Shown here: in pieces, positions 32,650 through 42,468 of the stretch | How positions within the stretch are numbered: position 1 is the stretch's first letter | Layout of the letters: each line of letters begins with the position of its first letter | Assembly: GCF_015762685.1 (NCBI RefSeq) | Contig: NZ_PEHF01000086.1 | Span: forward strand, 1 to 64,000 | Source: Candidatus Symbiopectobacterium sp. 'North America' | Lineage (GTDB): Bacteria > Pseudomonadota > Gammaproteobacteria > Enterobacterales > Enterobacteriaceae | DNA: 64,000 nucleotides | Direction of reading: 5' to 3' | The notes under the pieces: generated by a model | What the model was told of the DNA's origin: nothing | Seen by the model: the letters and a program-made list of their open reading frames with translations, nothing else | The model's database searches: none | Made by a program: the position numbers and the translations under genes

Positions 32650-34918
32650 TTAGGCTTCAGTGGCGCGCAAGCGCTGCGCCGCTTCGACCATGTTAGCCAG
32701 CGATTGACGTGTTTCCGGCCAGCCGCGCGTTTTCAGGCCACAGTCCGGGTTGACCCACAGGCGCTCGGCGGGAATACGCTGCGCCGCTTTACGCAACAGC
32801 GCCTCAATCCATTCCACGCTCGGTACGTTCGGTGAGTGGATGTCGTACACGTCCGGCCCGATTTCATTCGGGTACTCGAACTATTCGAACGACTCCAACA
32901 ACTCCATGTCGGAACGCGAGGTTTCAATGGTGATCACATCTGCATCCAGTGCCGTAATGGAGTCCATGATGTCGTTAAACTCTCAGTAACACATGTGGGT
33001 GTGAATCTGGGTGTCATCCCTTACCACGGCCGCATTCAGACGGAATGCTTCCACGCCCCATGCCAGATAAGCCTGCCAGTCAGAACGGTGCAGCGGCAGC
33101 CCTTCACGCAGTGCCGGTTCATCAATCTGGATAATACCGATACCTGCACTTTCCAAATCCGCCACTTCATCACGCAGTGCCAGCGCGATCTGCTTTGCAA
33201 TGGTTTCACGGCTGACATCTTCGCGCGGGAACGACCAGCACAGGATCGTCACCGGCCCGGTCAACATGCCTTTTACCGGCTTGTCGGTCAGGGATTGGGC
33301 ATACTTGGCCCACTCGACCGTGATCGGTTCCGGGCGGCTGATATCACCAATGATCACTGGCGACTTCACGCAGAGTGAACCGTAGCTCTGCACCCACCCA
33401 TTTTGAGTGAAAATAAAGCCGTCCAGGTGTTCACCAAAATACTCGATCATGTCGTTACGTTCTGCTTCACCATGCACCAATACGTCCAGACCCAGACGTT
33501 CCTGCTCGACAATCGCCTGTTTGATGTGTTCAGCGATGCCTGTACGGTAGTTGTTGCCATCAAGGCGGCATTGCTTGAAGTCCAGACGCAGGCCACGAGT
33601 TTCCGTGGTTTGCGGGAAGGAGCCAATGGTGGTAGTCGGCCAGTCGGGCAGATTGAAACGTGCGCGCTGTGCCTCGGCACGTACCGGATAGGCGTGTTGA
33701 CGCTGGCTATCCTGAGCGGTGATCGCCGCCAGACACTGAGTCACTGCCGCATTGTTAACACGCGTTGAGGTGTTGCGCGCACGAATCGGTGCGCTGTATT
33801 CCACCAGAGCAGCACCCTCGCCGCTGTTCAGTGCCGCCGTCAGCAGCGACAGTTCAGCACACTTCTGCAATGCGAAGGCGAACCAGCTTTTAACTTTGTC
33901 ATCCAAACGCGTTTCCACGCTCAGATCGATCGGGCTGTGCAGCAGAGAACAGGAAGAGCCGATCCAGAGTTGACGCTGCCCGACCAGCGGTTGCAGGCGT
34001 TCAAACCAAGTGCTGAGATCCGCACGCCACACGTTACGACTGTTAATCACACCCAGTGATACCAGCCAGTCAGCCGGCAGTTGTGCCAGCAGCGCAGCGG
34101 CATCATCCTTGCCGTGCATCAGATCCACATGCAGACCTTGTACCGGCAGCGCACAGAGGGTATCCAGGTTATGGCCGATGCTGTCAAAATAGGTGGTCAG
34201 CAGCAGTTTGACCGAGCCCTGCAACGCATCGTAAGCCGGTTTAAAGGCATTCAGCCACTCTTGCGGCAGTTCCAGCACCAGTGCTGGCTCATCAATCTGC
34301 ACCCACTCGATACCACGTTTTGCCAGTTCTGCCAGCACCTGTTGATACACCGGCAGAATGTCTTTCAGCAGGGAGAGACGATCGAATGCGTCACCCTTCA
34401 CTTTGCCCAACCACAGGTAGGTCACCCGGACCCAGCAGCACAGGTTTGACTTTGTGACCCAGTGCCAGCGCTTCGTCCACTTCGTCGAGCAGTTGCGTCC
34501 AGGTCAGGGCAAAATGCTGTCCCTGAGTGAACTCGGGCACCATGTAGTGGTAGTTGGTGTTAAACCATTTGGTCATCTCTGCGGCGGCAGCTGGTTCGCC
34601 CGTCGGCGCACGGCCACGGCCAATGCGGAACAGCGTGTCGATATCAACTTTGCCATCGGCATTTTGGTGGCGCGCAGGCACGTTACCTAGCAGCAGGCTG
34701 GTGGTCAGTACGTGATCATACCAGGCAAAATCACCCACTGGCAGCAGGTCAACGCCAGAATCTTTCTGCTCTTGCCAGTGACGTGCCCGCAGCGATTTGC
34801 CCACTTCCAGCAGTTCAGCCTGAGTAAGGTTGCCTGCCCAATAGCCTTCTTGCGCTTTTTTCAGTTCACGGCGCAGTCCGACGCGCGGAAAACCCAGTGT
34901 GTGATTTAAAATTGCCAT
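32650..34918 (-). pseudogene. metE: Cobalamin-independent methionine synthase, frameshift plus two nonsense mutations
   Basis: MetE transfers the methyl group of methyl-tetrahydrofolate to homocysteine. The N-terminal frame from 34918 ([20 protein letters not shown]) is correct to KPVLLGP, where GG has become GGG at about 34427 and the frame shifts. The protein continues from [10 protein letters not shown] in the next frame to THMCY, then TGA at 32983-32985 (Cys codon in relatives) and, in the same frame, TAG at 32881-32883 (Tyr in relatives). The tail to 32650, including the zinc-ligand cysteine in [14 protein letters not shown], follows. Removing one G gives 755 residues, against 753. Three lesions make this a clear pseudogene. 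Confidence 0.95.
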
Positions 34919-34933
34919 CGTTGATCCTTATTT

Positions 34934-34957
34934 AGCCGTCCAGATGTTTACATATCC
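34934..34957. promoter_or_regulatory. MetJ operator: three tandem met boxes between metE and metR
   Basis: AGCCGTCC, AGATGTTT and ACATATCC follow each other without gaps and match the 8-bp met box AGACGTCT at 6, 6 and about 4 positions. MetJ with S-adenosylmethionine binds such arrays cooperatively. The metE/metR divergent region of E. coli is under the same control. Confidence 0.7.
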
Positions 34958-35021
34958 ATAATCAACAGGTACTGTATAATGCACAAGCGCAAATTATTCA
35001 CTGTCATTGTGAAGGACTCTC

Positions 35022-36032
35022 ATGATCGAACTGAAACACTTACGGACACTGCAAGCACTGCGCGGCACAGGCTCGCTGGCAGCCGTTGCCGCGCAGCTTC
35101 ACCAGACGCAATCGGCGCTTTCCCACCAGTTCAGTGAGCTGGAGCAGCGTCTGGGTTTTCGGCTGTTTGTACGTAAGAGCCAACCGCTGCGCTTTACTCC
35201 TCAGGGGGAAATCCTGCTGCAATTGGCCGATCAGGTATTGCCCCAGATTCAACAGGCGTTGCAGGCATGCAACGAACCTCATCAGACCACACTAGGTCTG
35301 GCGATTGAGTGCCATAGATGTATTCAGTGGCTGACGCCCGCTCTGGAGCATTTCCACAGCCAGTGGCCGCAGGTGAACATGGACTTCAAATCCGGTGTCA
35401 CCTTTGATCCCCAACCGGTACTGCAACAGGGGGAATTGGATCTGGTGATGACATCGGACATTTTGCCGCGCAGTGGGTTGCACTATTCACCGATGTTTGA
35501 TTTTGAAGTGAGACTGGTGCTGGCGCCGGACCATGCATTAGCGAGCAAAGATACGATTTCACCGGAGGATCTCGCCAATGAGATCCTGATGATCTATCCG
35601 GTTCAGCGCCAGCGCCTGGACATCTGGCGTCATTTCCTGCAACCGGCTGGCATCAGTCCAACGCTAAAGAGCGTGTATAACACCCTGTTGCTGATTCAGA
35701 TGGTGGCGGCACGCATGGGTATTGCCGCGCTGTCACACTGGGTAGTGGAAAGTTTTGAGCGTCAGGGTTTGGTGGTGACCAAAACGCTGGGTGAGGGGTT
35801 GTGGAGCCGACTGTACGCTGCGGTACGCGATGGAGAGCAGCGTCAGCCGGTGCTTGAAGCCTTTATTCGTTCTGCCCGCCACGCATCTGCCGTTCGTGCG
35901 GGATGCTGCACGACCCAGCGCTGGTGTACCCAAAAAGCCGCAAGGATAATCAGAGACCCTAGCGCGAAACGCCCTCAGTCGGGCGTCTTCTGCCAGAAGA
36001 GGAAGTTAACCAGTAGTCCGGCAGGGACGTGA
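35022..36032 (+). CDS. metR: LysR-family regulator MetR with frameshifted C-terminus
   Basis: An activator of metE and metH using homocysteine as co-inducer. The N-terminal helix-turn-helix ([20 protein letters not shown]) and the effector domain agree with E. coli MetR until IRSARHAS at about 35888. There a small deletion shifts the frame; the expected [20 protein letters not shown] tail is readable in another frame and would stop at 35949. The actual frame runs 83 bases further to 36032, replacing the last about 20 residues by 47 unrelated ones. The DNA-binding and ligand domains are complete, so activity is uncertain. LPHWVVE also reads LSHWVVE. The 3' end overlaps the yigM remnant on the other strand. 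Confidence 0.82.
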   Translation: MIELKHLRTLQALRGTGSLAAVAAQLHQTQSALSHQFSELEQRLGFRLFVRKSQPLRFTPQGEILLQLADQVLPQIQQALQACNEPHQTTLGLAIECHRCIQWLTPALEHFHSQWPQVNMDFKSGVTFDPQPVLQQGELDLVMTSDILPRSGLHYSPMFDFEVRLVLAPDHALASKDTISPEDLANEILMIYPVQRQRLDIWRHFLQPAGISPTLKSVYNTLLLIQMVAARMGIAALSHWVVESFERQGLVVTKTLGEGLWSRLYAAVRDGEQRQPVLEAFIRSARHASAVRAGCCTTQRWCTQKAARIIRDPSAKRPQSGVFCQKRKLTSSPAGT

Positions 36033-36751
36033 AAGTTGTTCATGATACTCAGCGTGCCCGCATCTACCTTGGTAGCACCGTAGTTCCACATGAAATAGCC
36101 CAGGCCGGAGACAATCGCCCCCAAGAAAACCAACACGCCCCACTGTATTGGGGCGGTGGCTAGCTTGGTGAAGTTGCCAAACAGTCCCCACGTGACCAGC
36201 GTCACCAATCCCGCCCCCAGATAAAACCAGGAAAACGCACTGTGCTGCGGCATCGGGTGCAGCTCCATCAGGCGTTTATAGCCCACTTGCCCTGCGGCGA
36301 AGCAAATATTGGCAGCCTGAATCAGCAGAAAACTATGCCAAAAATGCGCACTGACGCCATGATAGTGGATGACTACAGACCCCAATACTGCCAGCAACGC
36401 GCTAAAGGCATAGCCCCAACGCAAGCGCCTCCCGCTGATTACATCGTAAATCAACGTGACGTACAGAGGCGTCATTACTGAAAACAGCAGCAGGGTCGGA
36501 ACATCGAGATAGAGATAACTACGGAACAGCAGCAGGTATATCACGCCCAGTTGGATCACGCCGATCAGCAAATACAGCCCCAATACTTTGACTGAATAAC
36601 CACGCCAACGCAGGAACGGCAGAAAAACCATGGCGGCCAGCACTAAACGAAACATGGCAGAGAACCAGCTATCGACCTGCCCCGCCAGATATTCGCCAAT
36701 CAGGCTGAATGAAAATGCCCACAGAATGGTGGTAATGACCAGTAATAACAC
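35843..36751 (-). pseudogene. yigM: Biotin transporter YigM (EamA family), truncated by a nonsense codon
   Basis: A ten-helix drug/metabolite-type inner-membrane carrier, identified in E. coli as a biotin transporter. The first 258 residues align throughout (ITTILWAFSFSLIGEYLAG; FVFSVMTPLYVTLIYD-type stretch; [29 protein letters not shown]). After WQKTPD there is a TGA at 35975-35977 where E. coli has tryptophan (TGG). The same frame continues with [15 protein letters not shown] to a stop at 35843, giving about 302 codons against 299. The truncated product ends at 35975 and lacks the last helix. The full-length gene would overlap the 3' end of convergent metR by about 107 bp. Confidence 0.83.
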
Positions 36752-36847
36752 GCTGACACCCTAGTAAAAACGATAAGGGGCCATTGTACCGCATTAGCTG
36801 CATAATTCTCGACCAATGCAGTTTACATTTTGTTTATATACCAACAA

Positions 36848-37447
36848 TCAGATTTGCCAGCGCAGCCAGGCAAAAAAGACGTTGCCGTTGTTGTAGGTGC
36901 CAGGAATGTAGGTCGCCTGAAAGGAGAGGCGCTGATAGTTCACCGAGACCAGCGGCAATAACACCGGAATCGGGATATAGTGCCAGTTGTCCCGCATAAT
37001 AACGCCAGCGGTGAAACCCGCACCCAATTGGAAATCCGGATTCGTGGTAGGTGTCCAGCGTTTCTCAAAGCCATAACCGCCGATGGGCTCCCATTTGTTG
37101 AAGGAATCCTTGAATGCCATCAGGTACAGACCGTGCCAATCGCCGTCGGCATCCAGACGTGACACGCCATAGCCCGCGCCCCAGGGACGTTCATTGTACT
37201 TGTCGTTTTTCTCTTTGTCGTAAGTCCAGCGGTTATGCCAGGTGATAGCTGGGATATAGAGATCCTGACTTGACGAGTTCGACCAGGTTTCTGACAGATT
37301 AAATTTGGCTTTTTGCCACCAACTGCCCTGCCCATTGCTCTGCACAGACTCCTTCGACATTTCCACGGCGGAATCCGTTGGGGCAGCGAGGGAAGGAAGC
37401 GAGAACAGAAAAGGGAAAAGGGTAAATATCACACGCATCAGATACAT
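36848..37447 (-). CDS. pagP: Lipid A palmitoyltransferase PagP
   Basis: An outer-membrane eight-stranded barrel enzyme that transfers palmitate from phospholipid to lipid A. It has 199 residues including a signal peptide (residues about 1-21, cleavage after SLPSLAA). Catalytic residues match E. coli: the histidine in [12 protein letters not shown] and the Asp-Ser pair in [11 protein letters not shown]. The C-terminus [20 protein letters not shown] is typical. The first in-frame ATG is at 37447 and MRVIFTLF four codons later is an alternative start. In E. coli pagP is under PhoP control; I saw only a GGTTTA half-site upstream. It lies downstream of cysE. Confidence 0.92.
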   Translation of the reverse strand: MYLMRVIFTLFPFLFSLPSLAAPTDSAVEMSKESVQSNGQGSWWQKAKFNLSETWSNSSSQDLYIPAITWHNRWTYDKEKNDKYNERPWGAGYGVSRLDADGDWHGLYLMAFKDSFNKWEPIGGYGFEKRWTPTTNPDFQLGAGFTAGVIMRDNWHYIPIPVLLPLVSVNYQRLSFQATYIPGTYNNGNVFFAWLRWQI

Positions 37448-37599
37448 CTTTGCTTCTCGTAAACCATCAATATTGTTGCGAGACCTGAACCGTCAGATGA
37501 CAGGGAAAGTCTGGTTTAGGGAAACAGGCCCCGGGTAAAAGCCTGTCCAAAGAGGTATTATGACGGATTCACATGCTATATTGCGTGTAATTGTCGGTG

Positions 37600-37640
37600 A
37601 AGCGACAATATTTAAGATATTTCTTATAAGAAAATATCTT
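37600..37640. repeat. Two adjacent inverted repeats between pagP and cysE
   Basis: ATTGTCG-GTGAAG-CGACAAT (about 37600-37619) is followed by AAGATATTT-CTTATAAG-AAAATATCTT (37614-37640), an almost perfect AT-rich palindrome. The rest of the gap between pagP and cysE contains no gene. They could be a regulator site or a terminator pair; function is unknown. Confidence 0.55.
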
Positions 37641-37736
37641 AGTTCAGCTGAATATTCGGATAGTATGCGATATAAGTAGTGAAAATCATTTGAAAAACAG
37701 CTTACTATAAGAAGAACTCAAATCCCATCGCCGTAT

Positions 37737-38540
37737 TCAAATCCCCGATTGATCCCATTGAAGTATTGATCCATGTCCATCGTGGGGTTTGTCGCTTTCC
37801 GGACGCCCTACAATGCGCGCTGGCACACCCGCCGCCGTGGTATGCGCCGGAACCGGTTGCAACACCACGGAACCTGCGCCAATTTTTGCGCCACGCCCGA
37901 CTTCAATATTACCGAGAATCTTGGCACCCGCGCCGATCATGACCCCTTCGCGGATCTTGGGATGGCGATCGCCGCTAGTTTTCCCGGTCCCGCCCAAGGT
38001 GACTGATTGCAGGATAGACAAGTCATTTTCCACTACCGCCGTCTCACCGATCACAATCCCGGTGGCATGATCGAGCATGATCTCACAGCCAATGGTCGCA
38101 GCCGGGTGAATATCGACGCCAAAAGACACCGAAATCTGGTTCTGAAAATATATGGCCAGCGCTTTGCGCCCCTGATACCAGAGCCAATGACCAATGGGGT
38201 AGGCCTGAAGCGCATGAAATCCCTTCAGGTAAAGCAGCGGCGTGGAGTATTTATCCACCTCCCGGTCACGCTGACACACCGCGCGAATATCGCACGCGGC
38301 TGACAGAATCATTTGTGGATCGGCACGGTAGGCCTCTTCCACCACTTCGCGAATGGCAATCGCGGGCATGATGGAATTTGCCAACTTGTTCGCCAGCATA
38401 TAACTCAATGCGCTGCCCAGGTTTTCATGTTTCAGCAATGTGGCATGAAAAAAGCTGGCCAACATCGGTTCGCAATCAGCCAGCGACTGGCCTTCTGCTT
38501 TGATATTTGCCCACACCAATTCCAATTCATTAGTCGACAT
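37737..38540 (-). CDS. cysE: Serine acetyltransferase with frameshifted C-terminal tail
   Basis: It acetylates L-serine as the committed step of cysteine synthesis. From the ATG at 38540 (GGAG upstream) the left-handed beta-helix domain is complete: ILQSVTLGGTGKTSGDRHPK, GAGAKILGNIEVGRGAKIGA and TTAAGVPARIVG. After SDKP a run of four C (three expected) at about 37785 shifts the frame, replacing MDMDQYFNGINRGFEYGDGI by 15 residues ending QSGI. Removing one C gives 273 residues ending at 37718, exactly E. coli length. The catalytic core is untouched. The accidental tail still ends in Gly-Ile; the C-terminal Ile is what inserts into CysK. The frame is open to 38621 but not conserved there. Confidence 0.87.
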   Translation of the reverse strand: MSTNELELVWANIKAEGQSLADCEPMLASFFHATLLKHENLGSALSYMLANKLANSIMPAIAIREVVEEAYRADPQMILSAACDIRAVCQRDREVDKYSTPLLYLKGFHALQAYPIGHWLWYQGRKALAIYFQNQISVSFGVDIHPAATIGCEIMLDHATGIVIGETAVVENDLSILQSVTLGGTGKTSGDRHPKIREGVMIGAGAKILGNIEVGRGAKIGAGSVVLQPVPAHTTAAGVPARIVGRPESDKPHDGHGSILQWDQSGI

Positions 38541-38708
38541 TGCCTTCACTCCCCTGCCGCACCGTTCATTGCGATGCGCTGACACGTTGCATTTATTGTT
38601 ATCGCCCGGCACGCTTGCCAAAGACTCGCGTAGCCGCCAGCATACGATATAAAAGCCAAAAAACGCCAGAAGACCAGCGTCAGCGTTGGCCTCAAGGATA
38701 ACGTTGTA

Positions 38709-39728
38709 TTATTCGCGCTCGCTTTCGTCTTTGCGCGTTCTACCAAGCAGGGTAAGCGCCGCTTCGCGCGCGGCCTTGCCACAGTATAAAACCTGCCACA
38801 GTTGTTCACTGATGGGCATTTCTACCCCATGACGCTGCGCCAACGCCAGCACCTCTTTGGTATTGCGATAACCTTCCACCACCTGACCAATCTGATCCTG
38901 AGCGCTTTGTACATCCAGTCCCTGACCCAGCATCATGCCAAAGCGGCGGTTACGAGATTGGTTATCGGTACAGGTAAGCACCAGATCGCCCAGCCCCGCC
39001 ATCCCCATAAACGTGGCGGGATCAGCCCCGAGTGCCACGCCAAGCCGCGTCATTTCCGTCAGCCCACGCGTGATAAGCGCCGTGCGCGCATTGGCACCAA
39101 AGCCAATGCCATCGGACATGCCAGCGCCAATAGCAATCACATTTTTTACCGCGCCGCCAAGCTGAACGCCTATAAGATCGGGGTTACTGTAGACGCGAAA
39201 GCTTTTACCGCAGTGCAGCAACGTTTGCAGATCGTCAGAAAACGTTTTGTCTGTCGCGGCTAGCGCGATAGCGGTGGGTAATCCCGCCGCGAGTTCTTTC
39301 GCGAACGTCGGACCAGAAATCACCGCCAGAGGCATCTCTTCACCTAATGCTTCACGCGCCACATCTTGCAACAAGCGCCCGGTTTCTGCCTCTAACCCTT
39401 TTGTCGCCCACACTAAGCGCGCATCGGCACGCAGCAGCGGTTTTAGCTGACGCAGAACGTCACCAAACACATGGCTCGGCACCACCACCAAAATATCTCG
39501 ACTCGCCGCCAGCGCCTGCGCTAAATTAGACTCGAGGTGCAGCGTATCGGGGAAAGGCACATCCGGCAGGAACGCCTGGTTACACCGGGCGGTCTGCAAT
39601 GTCTGTATGTGCGCAGGATCGTGTCCCCACAGCACCACGGAGTGGCCATTGCGGGCCAGCGTAATCGCCAGGGCGGTGCCGTATGAACCGGCACCGACCA
39701 CTGTCATGGAAGCATGAGCAGTGCTCAT
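38709..39728 (-). CDS. gpsA: Glycerol-3-phosphate dehydrogenase [NAD(P)+]
   Basis: A 339-residue cytosolic enzyme, the same length as in E. coli, that reduces dihydroxyacetone phosphate to sn-glycerol-3-phosphate for phospholipid synthesis. The NAD(P) loop [13 protein letters not shown] (residue 10 on), [10 protein letters not shown] and the catalytic-lysine region [19 protein letters not shown] are intact. The start codon overlaps the secB stop by one base (TGATG). It is in the secB-gpsA-cysE row, the same order as E. coli. Confidence 0.97.
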   Translation of the reverse strand: MSTAHASMTVVGAGSYGTALAITLARNGHSVVLWGHDPAHIQTLQTARCNQAFLPDVPFPDTLHLESNLAQALAASRDILVVVPSHVFGDVLRQLKPLLRADARLVWATKGLEAETGRLLQDVAREALGEEMPLAVISGPTFAKELAAGLPTAIALAATDKTFSDDLQTLLHCGKSFRVYSNPDLIGVQLGGAVKNVIAIGAGMSDGIGFGANARTALITRGLTEMTRLGVALGADPATFMGMAGLGDLVLTCTDNQSRNRRFGMMLGQGLDVQSAQDQIGQVVEGYRNTKEVLALAQRHGVEMPISEQLWQVLYCGKAAREAALTLLGRTRKDESERE

Positions 39729-40213
39729 CAGGCATCCAGGCGCGGTGCGCCGTTTTCACCTTCTGCGGACTGCCCTTCCGTTTGCTGTTGCAGATAGTTC
39801 ATGAACAGCGCATCGAAGTTCACCGGCGCCAGATTCAACTGCGGGAATGTACCGCGTGTCACCATGCTGGCCACACATTCACGCGCATACGGGAACAGAA
39901 TGTTCGGGCAGTAAGCGCCCAGGCAATGTGCCAGTTGCGTGCCTTCCAGACCGCCAACGGTGAAAATACCCGCTTGCTGAACTTCACACAGGAACGCGGT
40001 ATTTTCGCCCAGCGTCGACGTTACCGTTACGCGCAGCACAACTTCATACACGTCTTCCGCCAGTTGGCTGGACGCCGTATCCAGATCCAGTTTAACTTCC
40101 GGTTGCCAATCCTGTTGAAACACCTGAGGAGCATTAGGCGCTTCAAAAGAGACATCCTTGGTGTAAATACGTTGAATCTGAAAAGTCATTTCGGCGGAGT
40201 TTTGTTCGGACAT
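39728..40213 (-). CDS. secB: Protein-export chaperone SecB
   Basis: A 161-residue tetrameric chaperone (E. coli 155) that keeps preproteins unfolded and delivers them to SecA. From the ATG at 40213 it begins [20 protein letters not shown]; the frame is open to 40303 but the upstream part is not conserved. [22 protein letters not shown] and [19 protein letters not shown] are signature stretches. It is directly preceded by yibN; grxC, which lies between them in E. coli, is absent. Confidence 0.96.
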   Translation of the reverse strand: MSEQNSAEMTFQIQRIYTKDVSFEAPNAPQVFQQDWQPEVKLDLDTASSQLAEDVYEVVLRVTVTSTLGENTAFLCEVQQAGIFTVGGLEGTQLAHCLGAYCPNILFPYARECVASMVTRGTFPQLNLAPVNFDALFMNYLQQQTEGQSAEGENGAPRLDA

Positions 40214-40386
40214 GTTGGCTAATACCTTTAATGTTAACGTTTTTGATGCGCCGCATTCACCGTGTGGCAGCGGACGCCAATGTGTGCATTTAAAATCGAA
40301 CAATGCGCGCAGGAAACCTGCGCCTGGTTACAACATACCATACCTTTACGGCATGCTTAAAAGACATTCGGCTTGCGCCATCGCGC

Positions 40387-40818
40387 TTATTTACCCTGCA
40401 CCAGAGGAAGATTCTCACCGCTCCAGCCGGACAGGCCGTCTTTCAGAACAGACACGCGTTCAAAACCGGCTTTCAGCAAGTTGTCAGCGGATTCACGCGA
40501 GCTGATACCGTTCACGCAAACGACGATCACAGGGCGTGCTTTATGTTTCTCCAACTCGCCCAGACTACCATTCTTAATGTCGTTAGGCAGAAGGTTGATG
40601 GCGTTGGCAATGTGACCACGACGGAAATCATCACGGTTGCGCAAATCAACGATAACTGCTTCTTCTTTATTGATAAGTTGAATGGCTTCGCCACGCGCGA
40701 TTTCTTTCACATTGGAAAGCTTACTTTTCACGGTCATGACAATAACGGCAACCAACAGTGCAAGCCAGGCGATACTCATAATCGGATGCCTGCTTACGAA
40801 CGACATAATCTCTTGCAT
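40387..40818 (-). CDS. yibN: Membrane-anchored rhodanese-like protein YibN
   Basis: 143 residues. An N-terminal membrane helix ([18 protein letters not shown]) is followed by a rhodanese domain with the active-site cysteine in [11 protein letters not shown] (near residue 100) and a terminal [13 protein letters not shown]. The family transfers sulfane sulfur or binds persulfide, but the physiological role of YibN is not settled. It is upstream of secB on the same strand and divergent from envC. Confidence 0.92.
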   Translation of the reverse strand: MQEIMSFVSRHPIMSIAWLALLVAVIVMTVKSKLSNVKEIARGEAIQLINKEEAVIVDLRNRDDFRRGHIANAINLLPNDIKNGSLGELEKHKARPVIVVCVNGISSRESADNLLKAGFERVSVLKDGLSGWSGENLPLVQGK

Positions 40819-41138
40819 GGGGGGTAACAGCTCCCGAATCGGTTAATCAACAAAAATCAAGGTTTCTGAGTATACCTATGCGGTACAGCAATTACAGCCT
40901 GTAACAACCAGTAAGCCGCTAAACTGTAACTCTATCTGTGGCATGAATCAGAAAAATCGTAGCAACCGCCGCTAACGGTTGTGACATGCACCCTTTTTAT
41001 CTATGCTTGATGCAGTTCATCCTGTGTAAACCTTACCTAAGATGCGCATCTCTGCAACATGTTCTTTCATTACCTGAAAGAGAAAAGCGCGGTAGGATGA
41101 CTGGTCAGGGGCTGCCCATCGTGAAATAATCCCATCTT
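40819..41138. other. Gene-free interval between yibN and envC where gpmM is expected
   Basis: This is 320 bases with no open frame of coding character and no readable remnant of phosphoglycerate mutase GpmM, which precedes envC in E. coli. It presumably holds the divergent promoters of yibN and envC. No RNA gene or repeat was recognised. Confidence 0.6.
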
Positions 41139-42455
41139 ATGAATAAGAAAGCGTCAGTGGTCTCGCCCCGAGTACCATGCAGTGTGCCTGCTCAGGGTTC
41201 AAACACAGGCAAATCGCCGCTGCATGCGCTGCTCGCGATATGTATCAGCGCGGTTTGCGTTGGGGCTTTTACGTGGCCGACGCTCGGGCTCGGTGCCGAT
41301 AATCAGCAACAGCTCAAGACCCTGCAACAGGATATCGCGGAGAAGGAAAAACGCGTTCAAGAGCAGAAACAGCAGCGCAGTACGCTGCTCAACCAGTTGC
41401 AGCAGCAAGAACAATCCATCGCCCGGGCCAGTCGCCAACTGCGTGACACCACGGGAACGCTTGCCACACTTAGCGAAGAGCTTAAAGCGTTGGCAACCTC
41501 CATCACCAAACTCGAAAACCAAAGAAAGCAGCAGGAAGCGCTGCTGGCACGCCAATTAGACGCCGCCTTTCGTCAGGGTCAACACAACGGCTTGCAACTG
41601 ATCCTCAGAGGCGAAGAGAGCCAACGCAGCGAGCGTATTTTGGCCTACTTTGGTTACCTGAATGAAGCGCGCCAGCAAAACATCGCTGAGTTGCAACACA
41701 CCCGCACCGAGCTCACCGCGCAGAAACGGCAGGTAGAGCAGAAGCAAGCAACGCAAAAAACGCTGCTCGCCGAGCAGCAAACACAGCAAAAGGCGTTGGA
41801 GCAAGCGCGGGGTGAGCGTAAACAAACCCTATCCACGCTGGAAAGTTCGCTGGAAAAAGATCGGCAGCAACTGACAGAATTACGACAGAATAAAGCACGC
41901 CTGCGCGACCAGATTGCCCGCGCTGAACGCGAAGCCAAAGCGCGAGCCGAACGCGAAGCGCGCGAGGCAGCCAAGGTGCGTGAACGTGAAGAACAAGCCA
42001 AACTCAGCGGCAGCCGTTACCAACCATCGGAAAGTGAGCGTTCACTTATGGCGCGCACCGGCGGGTTGGGCCAACCTGCCGGTCAGGCTATCTGGCCAGT
42101 GAGAGGGCGGGTTGAACACCGTTTTGGTGAACCCTTGCAGGGCGAATTGCGCTGGAAAGGATTGATGATCGCGGCACCAGAGGGTACTGATGTTAAGGCC
42201 ATTGCCGATGGCACCGTGCTGATGGCTGATTGGCTGCAAGGGTATGGACTTGTTGTGGTGTTGCAGCACGGCAAGGGAGACATGAGCCTGTATGGCTATA
42301 ACCAGAGCGCACTGGTGTCGGTCGGCGCACAGGTGAAAGCCGGACAACCGATCGCATTGGTGGGCACCAGCGGTGGCCAAAGCCAGCCTGTGCTCTATTT
42401 TGAAATTCGCCGTCAAGGTCAGGCGGTCAACCCACAACCTTGGTTAGGAAAATAA
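41139..42455 (+). CDS. envC: Murein hydrolase activator EnvC
   Basis: A 438-residue periplasmic division factor (E. coli 419). An N-terminal signal/anchor helix (residues about 28-52, ALLAICISAVCVGAFTWP) is followed by a long coiled coil (about 55-290, extremely rich in Gln, Glu, Arg and Lys). The C-terminal domain is a degenerate LytM fold (GQAIWPVRGRVEHRFGEP, RWKGLMIAAPEGTDVKAIAD, HGKGDMSLYGYNQSAL). It lacks the zinc ligands of true LytM endopeptidases, as known for EnvC, and activates amidases AmiA/AmiB at the septum through FtsEX. yibQ follows after 13 bases. Confidence 0.95.
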   Translation: MNKKASVVSPRVPCSVPAQGSNTGKSPLHALLAICISAVCVGAFTWPTLGLGADNQQQLKTLQQDIAEKEKRVQEQKQQRSTLLNQLQQQEQSIARASRQLRDTTGTLATLSEELKALATSITKLENQRKQQEALLARQLDAAFRQGQHNGLQLILRGEESQRSERILAYFGYLNEARQQNIAELQHTRTELTAQKRQVEQKQATQKTLLAEQQTQQKALEQARGERKQTLSTLESSLEKDRQQLTELRQNKARLRDQIARAEREAKARAEREAREAAKVREREEQAKLSGSRYQPSESERSLMARTGGLGQPAGQAIWPVRGRVEHRFGEPLQGELRWKGLMIAAPEGTDVKAIADGTVLMADWLQGYGLVVVLQHGKGDMSLYGYNQSALVSVGAQVKAGQPIALVGTSGGQSQPVLYFEIRRQGQAVNPQPWLGK

Positions 42456-42468
42456 CAGGGAAACCATT

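Noticed and set aside
32881..32985. TGA in metE at a cysteine position as a selenocysteine codon
   Set aside because: An amber codon follows in the same frame and a frameshift precedes it; no selenocysteine insertion hairpin was seen just after the TGA. Decay explains all three.
34980..35021. MetR binding site between metE and metR
   Set aside because: GCAAATTATTCA fits only half of the TGAA-N5-TTCA consensus, too weak to list.
37448..37560. PhoP box in front of pagP
   Set aside because: Only a single GGTTTA-like half is visible; the required direct repeat with 5-bp spacing was not found.
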